A program made the translations under genes and the position numbers. From CAYZHM01 sp964478225 (GTDB taxonomy: Bacteria > Pseudomonadota > Alphaproteobacteria > Micavibrionales > Micavibrionaceae): DNA of 15,991 nucleotides. Positions 1 through 5,263 of the stretch are shown here, one piece after another; positions within the stretch are counted from its first letter, which is position 1; each line of letters opens with the position of its first letter. The stretch covers positions 1 through 15,991 of the forward strand of contig CAYZHM010000015.1 in the NCBI GenBank assembly GCA_964478225.1, read 5' to 3'. The notes below the pieces were generated by a model that was not told the origin of the DNA, did no database searches, and saw only the letters and a program-made list of their open reading frames with translations.

Positions 1-53
1 GCGAAGGCGGCCGCACCGTCGGCGCCGGCGTCGTCTCCAAAATTGTGGAGTAA
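1..53 (+). CDS. tuf: Elongation factor Tu, C-terminal end (partial)
   Basis: The frame opening at base 3 reads EGGRTVGAGVVSKIVE and then stops with TAA at 51-53. This is the very conserved C-terminal tail of bacterial EF-Tu, the GTPase that delivers aminoacyl-tRNA to the ribosome; the rest of the gene lies to the left of the window. The codons are GC-rich (GGC, GTC, GCC), unlike the more AT-rich genes downstream, as expected for a very highly expressed gene. No terminator lies directly after the stop. Transcription probably continues through the short broken gene to the hairpin at 263-290. Identification rests on only 16 residues, but the motif is distinctive. Confidence 0.88.
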   Translation, partial: EGGRTVGAGVVSKIVE

Positions 54-62
54 GGGATTATT

Positions 63-245
63 ATGAGTGATACAGTTCCTATGTAAGCCTCTGATAATCT
101 GTCTCCACTTTTTAAAGCGACTGCTGAGGTTGTAGACCAGATGTTAGAAGAAGGGGGGTATGAAGCATACCATACCCTAAAGGGTCTACAGAATGGCGGA
201 ATTCAGTCTGAAATGCGCAGAATGGCTTTGGTCGCCAGACTGTAG
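63..245 (+). pseudogene. Small gene interrupted by an in-frame TAA at codon 8
   Basis: An ATG at 63 with AAGGGA a few bases upstream opens a frame reading MSDTVPM, then TAA at 84-86, and continues in the same frame for another 52 sense codons to TAG at 243-245. The continuation looks like real protein: DNLSPLFKATAEVVDQMLEE followed by a helical, charged stretch ending RRMALVARL. It begins 9 bases after tuf, so it is probably co-transcribed with it, and a terminator follows at 263-290. The simplest reading is a one-codon nonsense mutation in a protein of about 60 residues. A restart at the in-frame ATG at 141 would give 34 residues, but no ribosome binding site is visible there. I do not recognise the family. 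Confidence 0.5.
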
Positions 246-262
246 ATAGAAAAAGACACAAC

Positions 263-290
263 AAAAGGCCGCTTATGTGCGGCCTTTTTT
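263..290 (+). terminator. Rho-independent terminator after tuf and the broken small gene
   Basis: A perfect 10-bp stem (AAAAGGCCGC at 263-272 with GCGGCCTTTT at 279-288) encloses a 6-base loop and runs into T residues. It closes the tuf transcript. The stem core is the same as in the hairpin at 3652-3686. Confidence 0.85.
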
Positions 291-306
291 CTTGCCTAAA
301 AATTCA

Positions 307-315
307 TGCTAGAAT
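307..315 (+). promoter_or_regulatory. Candidate extended -10 element for the secreted protein at 322
   Basis: TGCTAGAAT fits an extended -10 (TGn followed by a TATAAT-like hexamer). No good -35 is visible. The hexamer ends 6 bases before the ATG at 322, so transcription would begin at or next to the start codon. Confidence 0.3.
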
Positions 316-321
316 GAAAAC

Positions 322-1041
322 ATGAAACATATTTTTTGGCTCCTTATTTTCTGCCTCTTACCCCTCACAGCCTGGGCGCAAGACAAATCAGAAGAAAAGA
401 ATTTTACCCCGATGTTCGAGGGGCGAAACTCTTCCGATGCATCGACAGGTTCTGAATACAAAATGTATGTCTATGACGCTTTGGAAATGAAGCCAGGTTT
501 TGATTTTGGTTATTTTCGGGCTCTTTATAGCGATACCAAGAATTACGCCCCGCTTGCAGAAGACATTCAAAAAGAAATCTATGTGCAGGCATTTAAAGTC
601 AAAACGCTCCCATTATCACCAGAGCGTAGCGAGGCCATGGATAAATACACGGACCTCATTTTACGACATCTTGCAAATATGGATATCGTTTTAACAGCAC
701 TGGCTCTCAGCCGGGAAGATAAAAAATTCGGCTCTCCCGAACTGTACAAATGGCTTTATAAAGGGCTTTTACAAAGCGTCGCAACTTCTGGCAACGGGAC
801 GAAACTGACGGATGCGTTTTATGTGATTACGATGGGCGAAGAAACAGCTCTGCTCGCGAAGATAGGGCTGCGGGTCAAAGAGACAAAACCAGTGAAAGAG
901 GGGCTCGTTTACTACAACATGCACAGCGTTTATGACCCCAGAAGACAGGTCGAATACACTATTTTCGTTGATACGACAAAACCAATGGCCTATCTGGAAA
1001 CACTGGAAAGCCAAAAACCAAAAGATATATTCGCCCGCTAG
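322..1041 (+). CDS. Secreted/periplasmic protein of unknown function (possibly DUF4919-like)
   Basis: A 239-residue protein with a clear signal peptide: K2, a hydrophobic core (FWLLIFCLLPLTAW) and a likely signal peptidase I site after AWA at residue 19. The mature part has no further membrane segment. It contains FDFGYFRALYSDTKNYAPLA near residues 60-80, a helical middle (LILRHLANMDIVLTALALSRED) and a YYNMHSVYDP segment near residue 200. This layout reminds me of DUF4919 proteins, but that is from memory and weak. It has its own transcript between the 263-290 hairpin and the stress promoter at 1055. No Shine-Dalgarno sequence precedes the ATG, and no EcfG-type promoter is present, unlike most genes to its right. 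Confidence 0.8.
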   Translation: MKHIFWLLIFCLLPLTAWAQDKSEEKNFTPMFEGRNSSDASTGSEYKMYVYDALEMKPGFDFGYFRALYSDTKNYAPLAEDIQKEIYVQAFKVKTLPLSPERSEAMDKYTDLILRHLANMDIVLTALALSREDKKFGSPELYKWLYKGLLQSVATSGNGTKLTDAFYVITMGEETALLAKIGLRVKETKPVKEGLVYYNMHSVYDPRRQVEYTIFVDTTKPMAYLETLESQKPKDIFAR

Positions 1042-1054
1042 AAAAGTGGTCATG

Positions 1055-1082
1055 GGAACCGCTTTATTCCATTCTGCGTTGG
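1055..1082 (+). promoter_or_regulatory. EcfG-type stress promoter for the 82-residue protein and exoD
   Basis: GGAAC at 1055-1059, a 17-base spacer, then CGTTGG at 1077-1082 match the alphaproteobacterial EcfG consensus GGAAC-N16/17-CGTT. The ATG at 1108 follows after a short leader carrying a strong ribosome binding site. Confidence 0.75.
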
Positions 1083-1107
1083 GTCAGAGTGGAATAAGGA
1101 GATACAT

Positions 1108-1356
1108 ATGAAACTGAATGGCGCATCGGTAGATGAAATTATTAAAGACCCAACGCAGGTCTACGCAAATCCTCAGGAGGTGATGCGGGATCCTGCCCTG
1201 ACAACAGAAGAAAAAAAGAAAATCCTGAAAAGCTGGGAAGAGGATGTCGAGGCGCTCTTACGTGCGGAAGGTGAAAATATGCCGCCGCCTGAAAAAACTC
1301 AAAAGACAGGCGATTTGTTAGCATCGATATCCAATCTCAAAAAGAAATTGGGATAG
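1108..1356 (+). CDS. Small charged cytoplasmic protein of unknown function
   Basis: 82 residues with no signal peptide or membrane segment. The N-terminal half has the pattern IIKDPTQVYANPQEVM, then DPALTTEEKKKILKSWEED. I recognise this general shape from short uncharacterised proteins common in Alphaproteobacteria, where a 'DPALT..EK..IL..W' motif recurs, but I know no function. The C-terminal part is helical and lysine-rich. The start is fixed by AAGGAG at 1096-1101 and ATG at 1108. The gene sits directly behind an EcfG-type promoter and is followed after 62 bases by exoD with no terminator between them, so the two are probably one stress-induced unit. Confidence 0.82.
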   Translation: MKLNGASVDEIIKDPTQVYANPQEVMRDPALTTEEKKKILKSWEEDVEALLRAEGENMPPPEKTQKTGDLLASISNLKKKLG

Positions 1357-1418
1357 ACCGCGAAGATTCATCGCGCTCGAAGTTCGTGCGCATAAAAGCA
1401 TAAAAATAGAGGCAACAA

Positions 1419-2108
1419 ATGGACTGCTGCATGAGCCCGACAACAAAGCTTACAGAAACACTGGACAATATAAGACGGGAAGTCGACGGCGATCGCATCA
1501 CTTTTGGAGAGCTGGTTGAAGCGTTAAACCACAGAGGTTTTGGCCCCTTGCTTTTAACTCCCGTTCTTGTTGCTATTTTGCCGACTGGCGCAGTTCCAGG
1601 CGTTCCAGCCATTTGCAGCATGTTTATGGCTCTCGTGGCGATACAAATGATATTTGGTCGCCGCTATCCTTGGATCCCAAAAAAATTAAAAGCACTTTCA
1701 TTTAAACGAAACAAATTCATATACACATTAAGAAAAGTCCGCCCTTACACACAAAAACTCGATCGTTTCATACGCCCGCGCCTGACATGGCTTTCTTGCG
1801 AGCTTATACAGCGCGTAACGGCTGTAATCTGCTTGGCTTTTGCGGTGCTGATCATGATATTGGGTTTTGTGCCCTTTATGCCAACAATACTCGGGTTGCC
1901 CATCCTATTTTTTGCGTTGGGATTAAGCGCGAAAGATGGTGCCATGACTCTTATAGGTTTCTCATTAACCGTGGCATCTATTCTCTTGCTGGGATGTGCG
2001 CTCGGAATTTCTTGCGTTGATGACCGTATGACAATTGGCGATCCTGAGTTTATTTACCAACATTTTAATTCTGCCAACCTGGGCATTATGAACGCCTTTA
2101 ACAGATAA
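1419..2108 (+). CDS. exoD: ExoD-family membrane protein
   Basis: 229 residues matching the ExoD family (PF06055). The N-terminal helix contains ITFGELVEALNHRGFGPLLL (about residues 27-46), the hallmark of the family. It is followed by hydrophobic segments near 42-80 and 130-197, including a PTGAVPGVP loop and a FVPFMPTILGLPIL segment. The protein is inner-membrane. ExoD was named from a Sinorhizobium mutant defective in exopolysaccharide and sensitive to alkaline conditions; its biochemical role is unknown. The ATG at 1419 has AGAGG at 1408-1412; the ATG at 1431 is an alternative. No promoter of its own is visible, so it is probably read from the stress promoter at 1055. A hairpin follows at 2111-2143. 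Confidence 0.85.
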   Translation: MDCCMSPTTKLTETLDNIRREVDGDRITFGELVEALNHRGFGPLLLTPVLVAILPTGAVPGVPAICSMFMALVAIQMIFGRRYPWIPKKLKALSFKRNKFIYTLRKVRPYTQKLDRFIRPRLTWLSCELIQRVTAVICLAFAVLIMILGFVPFMPTILGLPILFFALGLSAKDGAMTLIGFSLTVASILLLGCALGISCVDDRMTIGDPEFIYQHFNSANLGIMNAFNR

Positions 2109-2110
2109 AA

Positions 2111-2143
2111 AATAACCGCTGACCCTACAGGACAGCGGTTATT
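2111..2143. terminator. Shared terminator between convergent exoD and the 66-residue gene
   Basis: An 11-bp perfect stem (AATAACCGCTG at 2111-2121 with CAGCGGTTATT at 2133-2143) encloses an 11-base loop. Read on the minus strand the stem runs into TTTTTT, so it is a better terminator for the minus-strand gene than for exoD, where no real T-tract follows. Confidence 0.7.
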
Positions 2144-2161
2144 ATAGAATATAGGCTCTTC

Positions 2162-2362
2162 TTACTGGTATGAGGGATCGGTTTGGTGATGAAATTCAGC
2201 ATCGACCAGTCTGAGGGTTTTGCCTGTGCACTCACGGACTGTGTCCATTACAACATCATCTGTTGAAGCGACCTGTGGCAGTTCATCCCCTTTCGGTGCA
2301 CCGAAGCAGACAAAAATCACATTCTCTAATTCTTCTACACTGTGCATGATATGGCTGTTCAT
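2162..2362 (-). CDS. Small protein of unknown function (66 residues)
   Basis: Not recognised. The product is acidic and probably cytoplasmic, with a hydrophobic strand ENVIFVCFGAPKG near residues 13-25, then a segment DDVVMDTVRECTGKTLRLVD, and a polar tail with HH. It contains two cysteines (in FVCFG and RECTG). The start at 2362 is supported by AAGGAG seven bases upstream on the minus strand. An EcfG-type promoter lies at 2422-2395, divergent from the one serving the DUF2383 gene, and a terminator follows the stop. The complete promoter, binding site, ORF and terminator make it a credible gene despite its size. Confidence 0.72.
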   Translation of the reverse strand: MNSHIMHSVEELENVIFVCFGAPKGDELPQVASTDDVVMDTVRECTGKTLRLVDAEFHHQTDPSYQ

Positions 2363-2394
2363 AGAATTCTCCTTATAAATGTGTTACGCGCAAT

Positions 2395-2422
2395 CCAACA
2401 GGCAGGCAGTGAATGTCGTTCC
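2395..2422 (-). promoter_or_regulatory. EcfG-type stress promoter for the 66-residue protein
   Basis: On the minus strand, GGAAC (2422-2418), a 17-base spacer and TGTTGG (2400-2395) match the EcfG consensus. It reads away from the similar promoter at 2446-2473; their -35 elements are 23 bases apart. Confidence 0.7.
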
Positions 2423-2445
2423 AAAATATTGCTCTCAATCCACAA

Positions 2446-2473
2446 GGAACTTTTGAAAAAGAAGATGTGTTGG
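2446..2473 (+). promoter_or_regulatory. EcfG-type stress promoter for the DUF2383 gene
   Basis: GGAAC at 2446-2450, a 17-base spacer and TGTTGG at 2468-2473. The start codon at 2513 follows with AAGGAG in the leader. Confidence 0.7.
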
Positions 2474-2512
2474 CTTCCTACACACAGATAACAAGAAAAG
2501 GAGTTATAAAAA

Positions 2513-2962
2513 ATGTACAAAAAGGAAAATAAAGAACTCAGCAAGCTAATCAACATCAACCAAGACGCTTGCGAATTTTATGGATCCGCTCAGAAAAAAG
2601 CCAAAGATCCTCAGCTGAAGATGACATTTGGAAATCTGGAAAATTTGCACAAAGGCGTGATCATCAGCCTGCAAAACCAGGTGCGCAACAATGGTGACAA
2701 AGCCAAGGCAGACGAGACGTTCACCGGCCAGGCCCAACAGCTTTGGGGCGAGCTTATGGCAAAAATTAGCAATGATGTAGATGAATCTCTCGTCACCCAT
2801 TTGGAAGAGGCTGAAGACCGTTGTCTGCACTCTATGGAAGATGCCCTAGAAAGTGATGATATCAGCCCTTCAACCAAAACTGTTTTAAGAAAAGAGCTAA
2901 ACACTTTACAAAAAAGCCACGATTACATGAAGGCTTTGAAAGAAACGCTAAAAGCAGCTTAA
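2513..2962 (+). CDS. DUF2383 / PA2169-family four-helix-bundle protein
   Basis: 149 residues, almost entirely helical and cytoplasmic, without signal peptide. The order of elements (LSKLININQDACEFYGSAQKKA, then a helix with LENLHKGVIISLQNQVR, then TFTGQAQQLWGELMAKI, then THLEEAEDRCLHSMEDALE and a last helix) fits the DUF2383 domain (PF09537), a ferritin-like four-helix bundle of unknown function seen in stress-induced proteins. AAGGAG before the ATG at 2513 fixes the start. It is a single-gene unit with its own EcfG-type promoter upstream and a strong hairpin after the stop. I see no full di-iron ligand set, so a ferritin-type activity is not supported. Confidence 0.82.
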   Translation: MYKKENKELSKLININQDACEFYGSAQKKAKDPQLKMTFGNLENLHKGVIISLQNQVRNNGDKAKADETFTGQAQQLWGELMAKISNDVDESLVTHLEEAEDRCLHSMEDALESDDISPSTKTVLRKELNTLQKSHDYMKALKETLKAA

Positions 2963-2985
2963 CACAAAACTTCCCGCCCGAAGGC

Positions 2986-3015
2986 AAAGCCGTCCTCCGT
3001 GTGAGGACGGCTTTT
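2986..3015 (+). terminator. Rho-independent terminator of the DUF2383 gene
   Basis: A 12-bp perfect stem (AAAGCCGTCCTC at 2986-2997 with GAGGACGGCTTT at 3003-3014) encloses the loop CGTGT and ends in TTTT. The next promoter begins only 7 bases further on. Confidence 0.88.
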
Positions 3016-3021
3016 GTGCAT

Positions 3022-3049
3022 GGAACCAGACAAAGGCAGCAAACGTTTG
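3022..3049 (+). promoter_or_regulatory. EcfG-type stress promoter for the EF-hand protein
   Basis: GGAAC at 3022-3026, a 17-base spacer and CGTTTG at 3044-3049. The -10 departs from the YGTTGG form of its neighbours at one base but keeps the core CGTT. An imperfect inverted repeat (3021-3056) spans the whole element. Confidence 0.65.
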
Positions 3050-3083
3050 TCTTCCATAGAAACAACGCAAGGAGACTGAAACA

Positions 3084-3635
3084 ATGAACTTTATCAATAG
3101 AATGTTGCTGGCATCGGCGGCGTGCGCCCTAATTATAGGGTCGCAGCCCGCGAATGCGGAAACGGTTACAACAAAAACATCAGTGCATCAAAAAGACCTT
3201 CCCAATATCGAAAAGACAGATTTCGGGGCGTTTGATTTGAATCACGACAATATTTTGTCAATGTCAGAGGTAGGGAAGAAGCTGTTCTATATCTTTGATA
3301 CAGATGGTAATGAGGTCATTGATAATATCGAATTTGATCACAAACAGGTCATGACAATCATCCCCATGGAAAAAAACACATATCAATTTGTAGATTTTGA
3401 TACTGATGGCAAGACGGACGTGGCCACGTATACTTATGAAACATTTTTCCAGCAGTCTGGACTAATGCGCTTTGATCAGGATATGGATGGTCTGTCTCCT
3501 GCGGATTTCATAGAGATGACCTTTCTGGAACTTGATGATAATAACAGCAAGGCCATCGAGCTTGACGAATGGAAAGAGGAATACACCGCAAAAGTAAAAG
3601 CTGCCAATGCTGAGCAGGAACGCTATCAACAGTAA
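3084..3635 (+). CDS. Secreted EF-hand calcium-binding protein
   Basis: 183 residues with a signal peptide (MNFINRMLLASAACALIIGS, likely cleaved after ANA near residue 25), so it is probably periplasmic. The mature part carries EF-hand loops. Loop 1 is at 51-62 (D51, N53, D55, E62). Loop 2 is at 72-83 (D72, D74, N76, D80, E83), close to ideal. Loop 5 is at 151-162 (D151, N153, S155, E159, E162). Two more acidic loops at 104-115 and 131-142 are degenerate at positions 8 or 12. The pattern suggests two EF-hand pairs plus an odd loop; the protein may sense or buffer calcium. The ATG at 3084 has AAGGAG upstream. It forms its own transcription unit, with an EcfG-type promoter before it and a hairpin at 3652-3686. 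Confidence 0.85.
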   Translation: MNFINRMLLASAACALIIGSQPANAETVTTKTSVHQKDLPNIEKTDFGAFDLNHDNILSMSEVGKKLFYIFDTDGNEVIDNIEFDHKQVMTIIPMEKNTYQFVDFDTDGKTDVATYTYETFFQQSGLMRFDQDMDGLSPADFIEMTFLELDDNNSKAIELDEWKEEYTAKVKAANAEQERYQQ

Positions 3636-3651
3636 AAGGATTTGAACAAAT

Positions 3652-3686
3652 AAAAAGGCCGCCTTTCTAAAAGCGGCCTTTTTTTT
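3652..3686. terminator. Bidirectional terminator between convergent genes
   Basis: An 11-bp perfect stem (AAAAAGGCCGC at 3652-3662 with GCGGCCTTTTT at 3673-3683) encloses a 10-base loop. T-tracts are present on both strands, so it can end both the EF-hand gene and the minus-strand gene at 3707-3949. Confidence 0.85.
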
Positions 3687-3706
3687 AACCCAAAAAAAGT
3701 TAAAGA

Positions 3707-3949
3707 TTAATCACAGCCACAATCATCCCCTTTGCTATTTTGCGCTCCAGCAGGAACATTTGCTTCTGCTTTGACCTTCGCTTCGTGTTCACTATTCACG
3801 CTGCCGCTTGCAACGATTGCGCCATGATAAATAACACTCCATTTCCAGGAATCTCGCTTTTGTTCACACTGCCAATGCTGCTTTTGTTTCTCGACAATCA
3901 GCTCATAATTTCCGACATCCGTACATAAACGCTGTGCGTGCCAATCCAT
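3707..3949 (-). CDS. Small protein of unknown function with a cysteine-rich tail (80 residues)
   Basis: Not recognised. No signal peptide or membrane segment. The middle holds a beta-rich stretch WKWSVIYHGAIVASGSV followed by a helix SEHEAKVKAEANV, the look of a small strand-strand-helix domain. The last residues are DDCGCD, and two more cysteines lie in the N-terminal half (RLCTDV and QCEQK). The CGC tail could bind a metal or be redox active, but that is a guess. The ATG at 3949 has AAGGAAA upstream. A near-consensus EcfG promoter lies at 4014-3987 and a bidirectional hairpin follows the gene. Confidence 0.72.
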   Translation of the reverse strand: MDWHAQRLCTDVGNYELIVEKQKQHWQCEQKRDSWKWSVIYHGAIVASGSVNSEHEAKVKAEANVPAGAQNSKGDDCGCD

Positions 3950-3986
3950 TTGATTTCCTTTCTACATACAAATACTTACAGCTAAG

Positions 3987-4014
3987 CCTACGTTAAATAA
4001 GGAAAAATTGTTCC
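3987..4014 (-). promoter_or_regulatory. EcfG-like stress promoter for the 80-residue protein
   Basis: On the minus strand, GGAAC (4014-4010), a 17-base spacer and CGTAGG (3992-3987). The -10 has A where the others have T, so it may be weaker than its neighbours. Confidence 0.55.
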
Positions 4015-4018
4015 CAAT

Positions 4019-4047
4019 AAAAAAGATCCGCCATGGTGGCGGATCTT
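4019..4047 (-). terminator. Terminator of the entericidin operon
   Basis: A 10-bp perfect stem (AAGATCCGCC and GGCGGATCTT, 4023-4032 and 4038-4047) with a 5-base loop. On the minus strand it is followed by a run of T residues (4024-4019). It lies just past the stop of the 56-residue gene, directly against the next promoter. Confidence 0.85.
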
Positions 4048-4065
4048 GATTAAGAGTAAAAGGCA

Positions 4066-4236
4066 TCAACGAGTGCCGATAATTTGATCCGTATCAGTTC
4101 CAACCTGATAGGGAAAGCGAAGTTCATATTGGAAAGGTTCCTCGTTAGGAAACTCATAGCTCGCTTCTATGAACACAACGCTGAGCAAGCCTAGAAGAAC
4201 AACAGCAATCAAAATAAAAAGAGTTTTGTTATTCAT
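4066..4236 (-). CDS. 56-residue single-pass membrane protein of unknown function
   Basis: A short frame from ATG at 4236 to TGA at 4066. The product starts MNNKTLFILIAVVLLGLLSV, an N-terminal membrane anchor or uncleaved signal sequence, followed by an acidic, aromatic tail (EFPNEEPFQYELRFPYQVG). It begins 15 bases after the entericidin stop on the same strand and is followed by a strong terminator at 4047-4019, so it is probably the second gene of a two-gene stress operon. The ribosome binding site is weak (AAGTAAG), which fits translational coupling. I do not recognise the family. Support is positional: a gene-sized gap that ends precisely at a terminator. Confidence 0.7.
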   Translation of the reverse strand: MNNKTLFILIAVVLLGLLSVVFIEASYEFPNEEPFQYELRFPYQVGTDTDQIIGTR

Positions 4237-4251
4237 CTTACTTGCGCTCGC

Positions 4252-4395
4252 TTAGTCTGCGGCGTCTTGGACAGCCTCGCCAGCATGTTCAATGTCTTGA
4301 CCAGCACCCTCAACGGTGTTGCAAGCACTGAGCGAGAAAGCCCCAAGAGCCAATGTCGTTAAAGTTAAAAGGGGTAAAGTTCTAAAATGTTTCAT
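4252..4395 (-). CDS. Entericidin EcnA/B-family lipoprotein
   Basis: 47 residues: signal sequence MKHFRTLPLLTLTTLALGAF, a lipobox (LSAC) and the short acidic helical body NTVEGAGQDIEHAGEAVQDA typical of entericidins. These are small membrane lipoproteins; EcnA and EcnB of enterics act as an antidote/toxin pair, and entericidin-like genes are frequent members of alphaproteobacterial stress regulons. The frame can be extended upstream to 4446, but that would begin inside the promoter region. AAGGAG five bases before the ATG at 4395 shows the true start. It is transcribed from the promoter at 4454-4427 and followed by the 56-residue gene. Confidence 0.87.
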   Translation of the reverse strand: MKHFRTLPLLTLTTLALGAFSLSACNTVEGAGQDIEHAGEAVQDAAD

Positions 4396-4426
4396 GTTTG
4401 CTCCTTCTTGTTGTATTCCGAGGTAA

Positions 4427-4454
4427 CCAACAACAAGCAGAGCCAAATAGTTCC
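4427..4454 (-). promoter_or_regulatory. EcfG-type stress promoter for the entericidin operon
   Basis: On the minus strand, GGAAC (4454-4450), a 17-base spacer and TGTTGG (4432-4427). The -35 sits 4 bases past the stop of the upstream minus-strand gene. Confidence 0.75.
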
Positions 4455-4457
4455 AAA

Positions 4458-4892
4458 TTAATGAAGATGATCGCCGGCTAAAAATCCTGCTACGCTGGCC
4501 AGGAATACGGCAGTTTTTGGGTTTTCTTTGATCGGCTCCACAAGGTCGTCTCCAAGAAAATCAGCAAATTGATCCATGAGAGCCATTATCTCACCCTCTT
4601 GCCAAAGAGCGGCTTTTCTCTTGCGCTTTAAAAGCACAAACCCGCTTAAGCCGCTGATAAGGCCAAGAGAAAATATAGAGCCAGCCACTATAAGTGCGGC
4701 AATCGGAACAGCATAATATTCCAGAAGCAGGCCATAGGCAGCAAGAGACCCATAGATCAAGGCAATAAGCATAAAAAAGCCGGACAAGGCCGCAAGGCCA
4801 AGCCCGAGCTTACTAATCCCCATAAGAGTGGCCTTTCGTGTCAAAAGGCCACTCATCAGAGCTTTTTCCGCCAAAGGCAGCAAAGGGCTCAC
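4458..4892 (-). CDS. Holin-like two-helix membrane protein
   Basis: 144 residues. An N-terminal helix (about 1-27) precedes two strong membrane segments, near 29-56 (LGLGLAALSGFFMLIALIYG onward) and 60-88. A basic loop (LLKRKRKAALW) follows, then a soluble helix and a last weakly hydrophobic segment (FLASVAGFLAGDHLH). This two-segment-plus-basic-loop form is that of the phage-holin superfamily III-like proteins that usually accompany DUF883/YqjD genes in stress operons; it is probably not a lysis gene. The likely start is GTG at 4892, with GGAG overlapping the stop of the DUF883 gene three bases away, so the two are translationally coupled. No terminator is seen before the next promoter. Confidence 0.72.
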   Translation of the reverse strand: MSPLLPLAEKALMSGLLTRKATLMGISKLGLGLAALSGFFMLIALIYGSLAAYGLLLEYYAVPIAALIVAGSIFSLGLISGLSGFVLLKRKRKAALWQEGEIMALMDQFADFLGDDLVEPIKENPKTAVFLASVAGFLAGDHLH

Positions 4893-4895
4893 AAT

Positions 4896-5177
4896 TTATC
4901 TCCGGCCACGAAGAAGAATGCTGGCGACTACACCTCCTGCAAACGCAATGGCAATGCTTTGCATAGGTTTTTGCTTAACGTACTTTTCTGCCTTCTTCAA
5001 TTCCTTCTGGCCGAAGGACTTTAGGCTCTTTGCTGTTTCTTCAACCTGGTTCAGCCCATCTTTTTTGACATGCTGAGCAAGCTCAACTGTATTGTCTTTC
5101 AAAGAACCCAAGTCCTCTTTGATTCCTTGAATTTCAGGGTATTTACCTTTCAAATTTTTTGTAACGTCTTTAGCCAT
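4896..5177 (-). CDS. DUF883 / ElaB-YqjD-family membrane-anchored protein
   Basis: 93 residues: an amphipathic, lysine- and glutamate-rich helical body (DLGSLKDNTVELAQHVKKDG onward) and a C-terminal membrane segment KPMQSIAIAFAGGVVASILL ending in RGRR. YqjD and ElaB have this layout in Escherichia coli, where they are inner-membrane proteins that bind ribosomes in stationary phase. The frame extends to an ATG at 5222, but that ATG lies within the -10 of the stress promoter, so the ATG at 5177 with AGGAG upstream is preferred. The holin-like gene follows three bases after the stop. Together they form a two-gene membrane-stress operon. Confidence 0.84.
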   Translation of the reverse strand: MAKDVTKNLKGKYPEIQGIKEDLGSLKDNTVELAQHVKKDGLNQVEETAKSLKSFGQKELKKAEKYVKQKPMQSIAIAFAGGVVASILLRGRR

Positions 5178-5215
5178 TGTAAATGAACTCCTTCTCATTT
5201 GTTCGTATGACGAAG

Positions 5216-5242
5216 CCAACATGCGAACACAAAGAAAGTTCC
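5216..5242 (-). promoter_or_regulatory. EcfG-type stress promoter for the DUF883 operon
   Basis: On the minus strand, GGAAC (5242-5238), a 16-base spacer and TGTTGG (5221-5216). It lies 21 bases beyond the stop of the response regulator gene and covers the ATG at 5222, which rules that codon out as the start. Confidence 0.72.
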
Positions 5243-5263
5243 AAAATGATTAAATGAATAAAC

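Noticed and set aside
54..321. tRNA or rpsJ gene expected after tuf
   Set aside because: No cloverleaf or ribosomal protein frame is present; only the broken small gene and a terminator.
4458..4892. Phage lysis gene (holin) as sign of a prophage
   Set aside because: The gene lies in an operon with DUF883 behind a stress promoter, no phage genes are near, and such holin-like proteins are common in stress operons.
5178..5222. N-terminal extension of the DUF883 protein to an ATG at 5222
   Set aside because: The ATG sits in the -10 of the stress promoter and would not be on the mRNA; the ATG at 5177 has a proper ribosome binding site.
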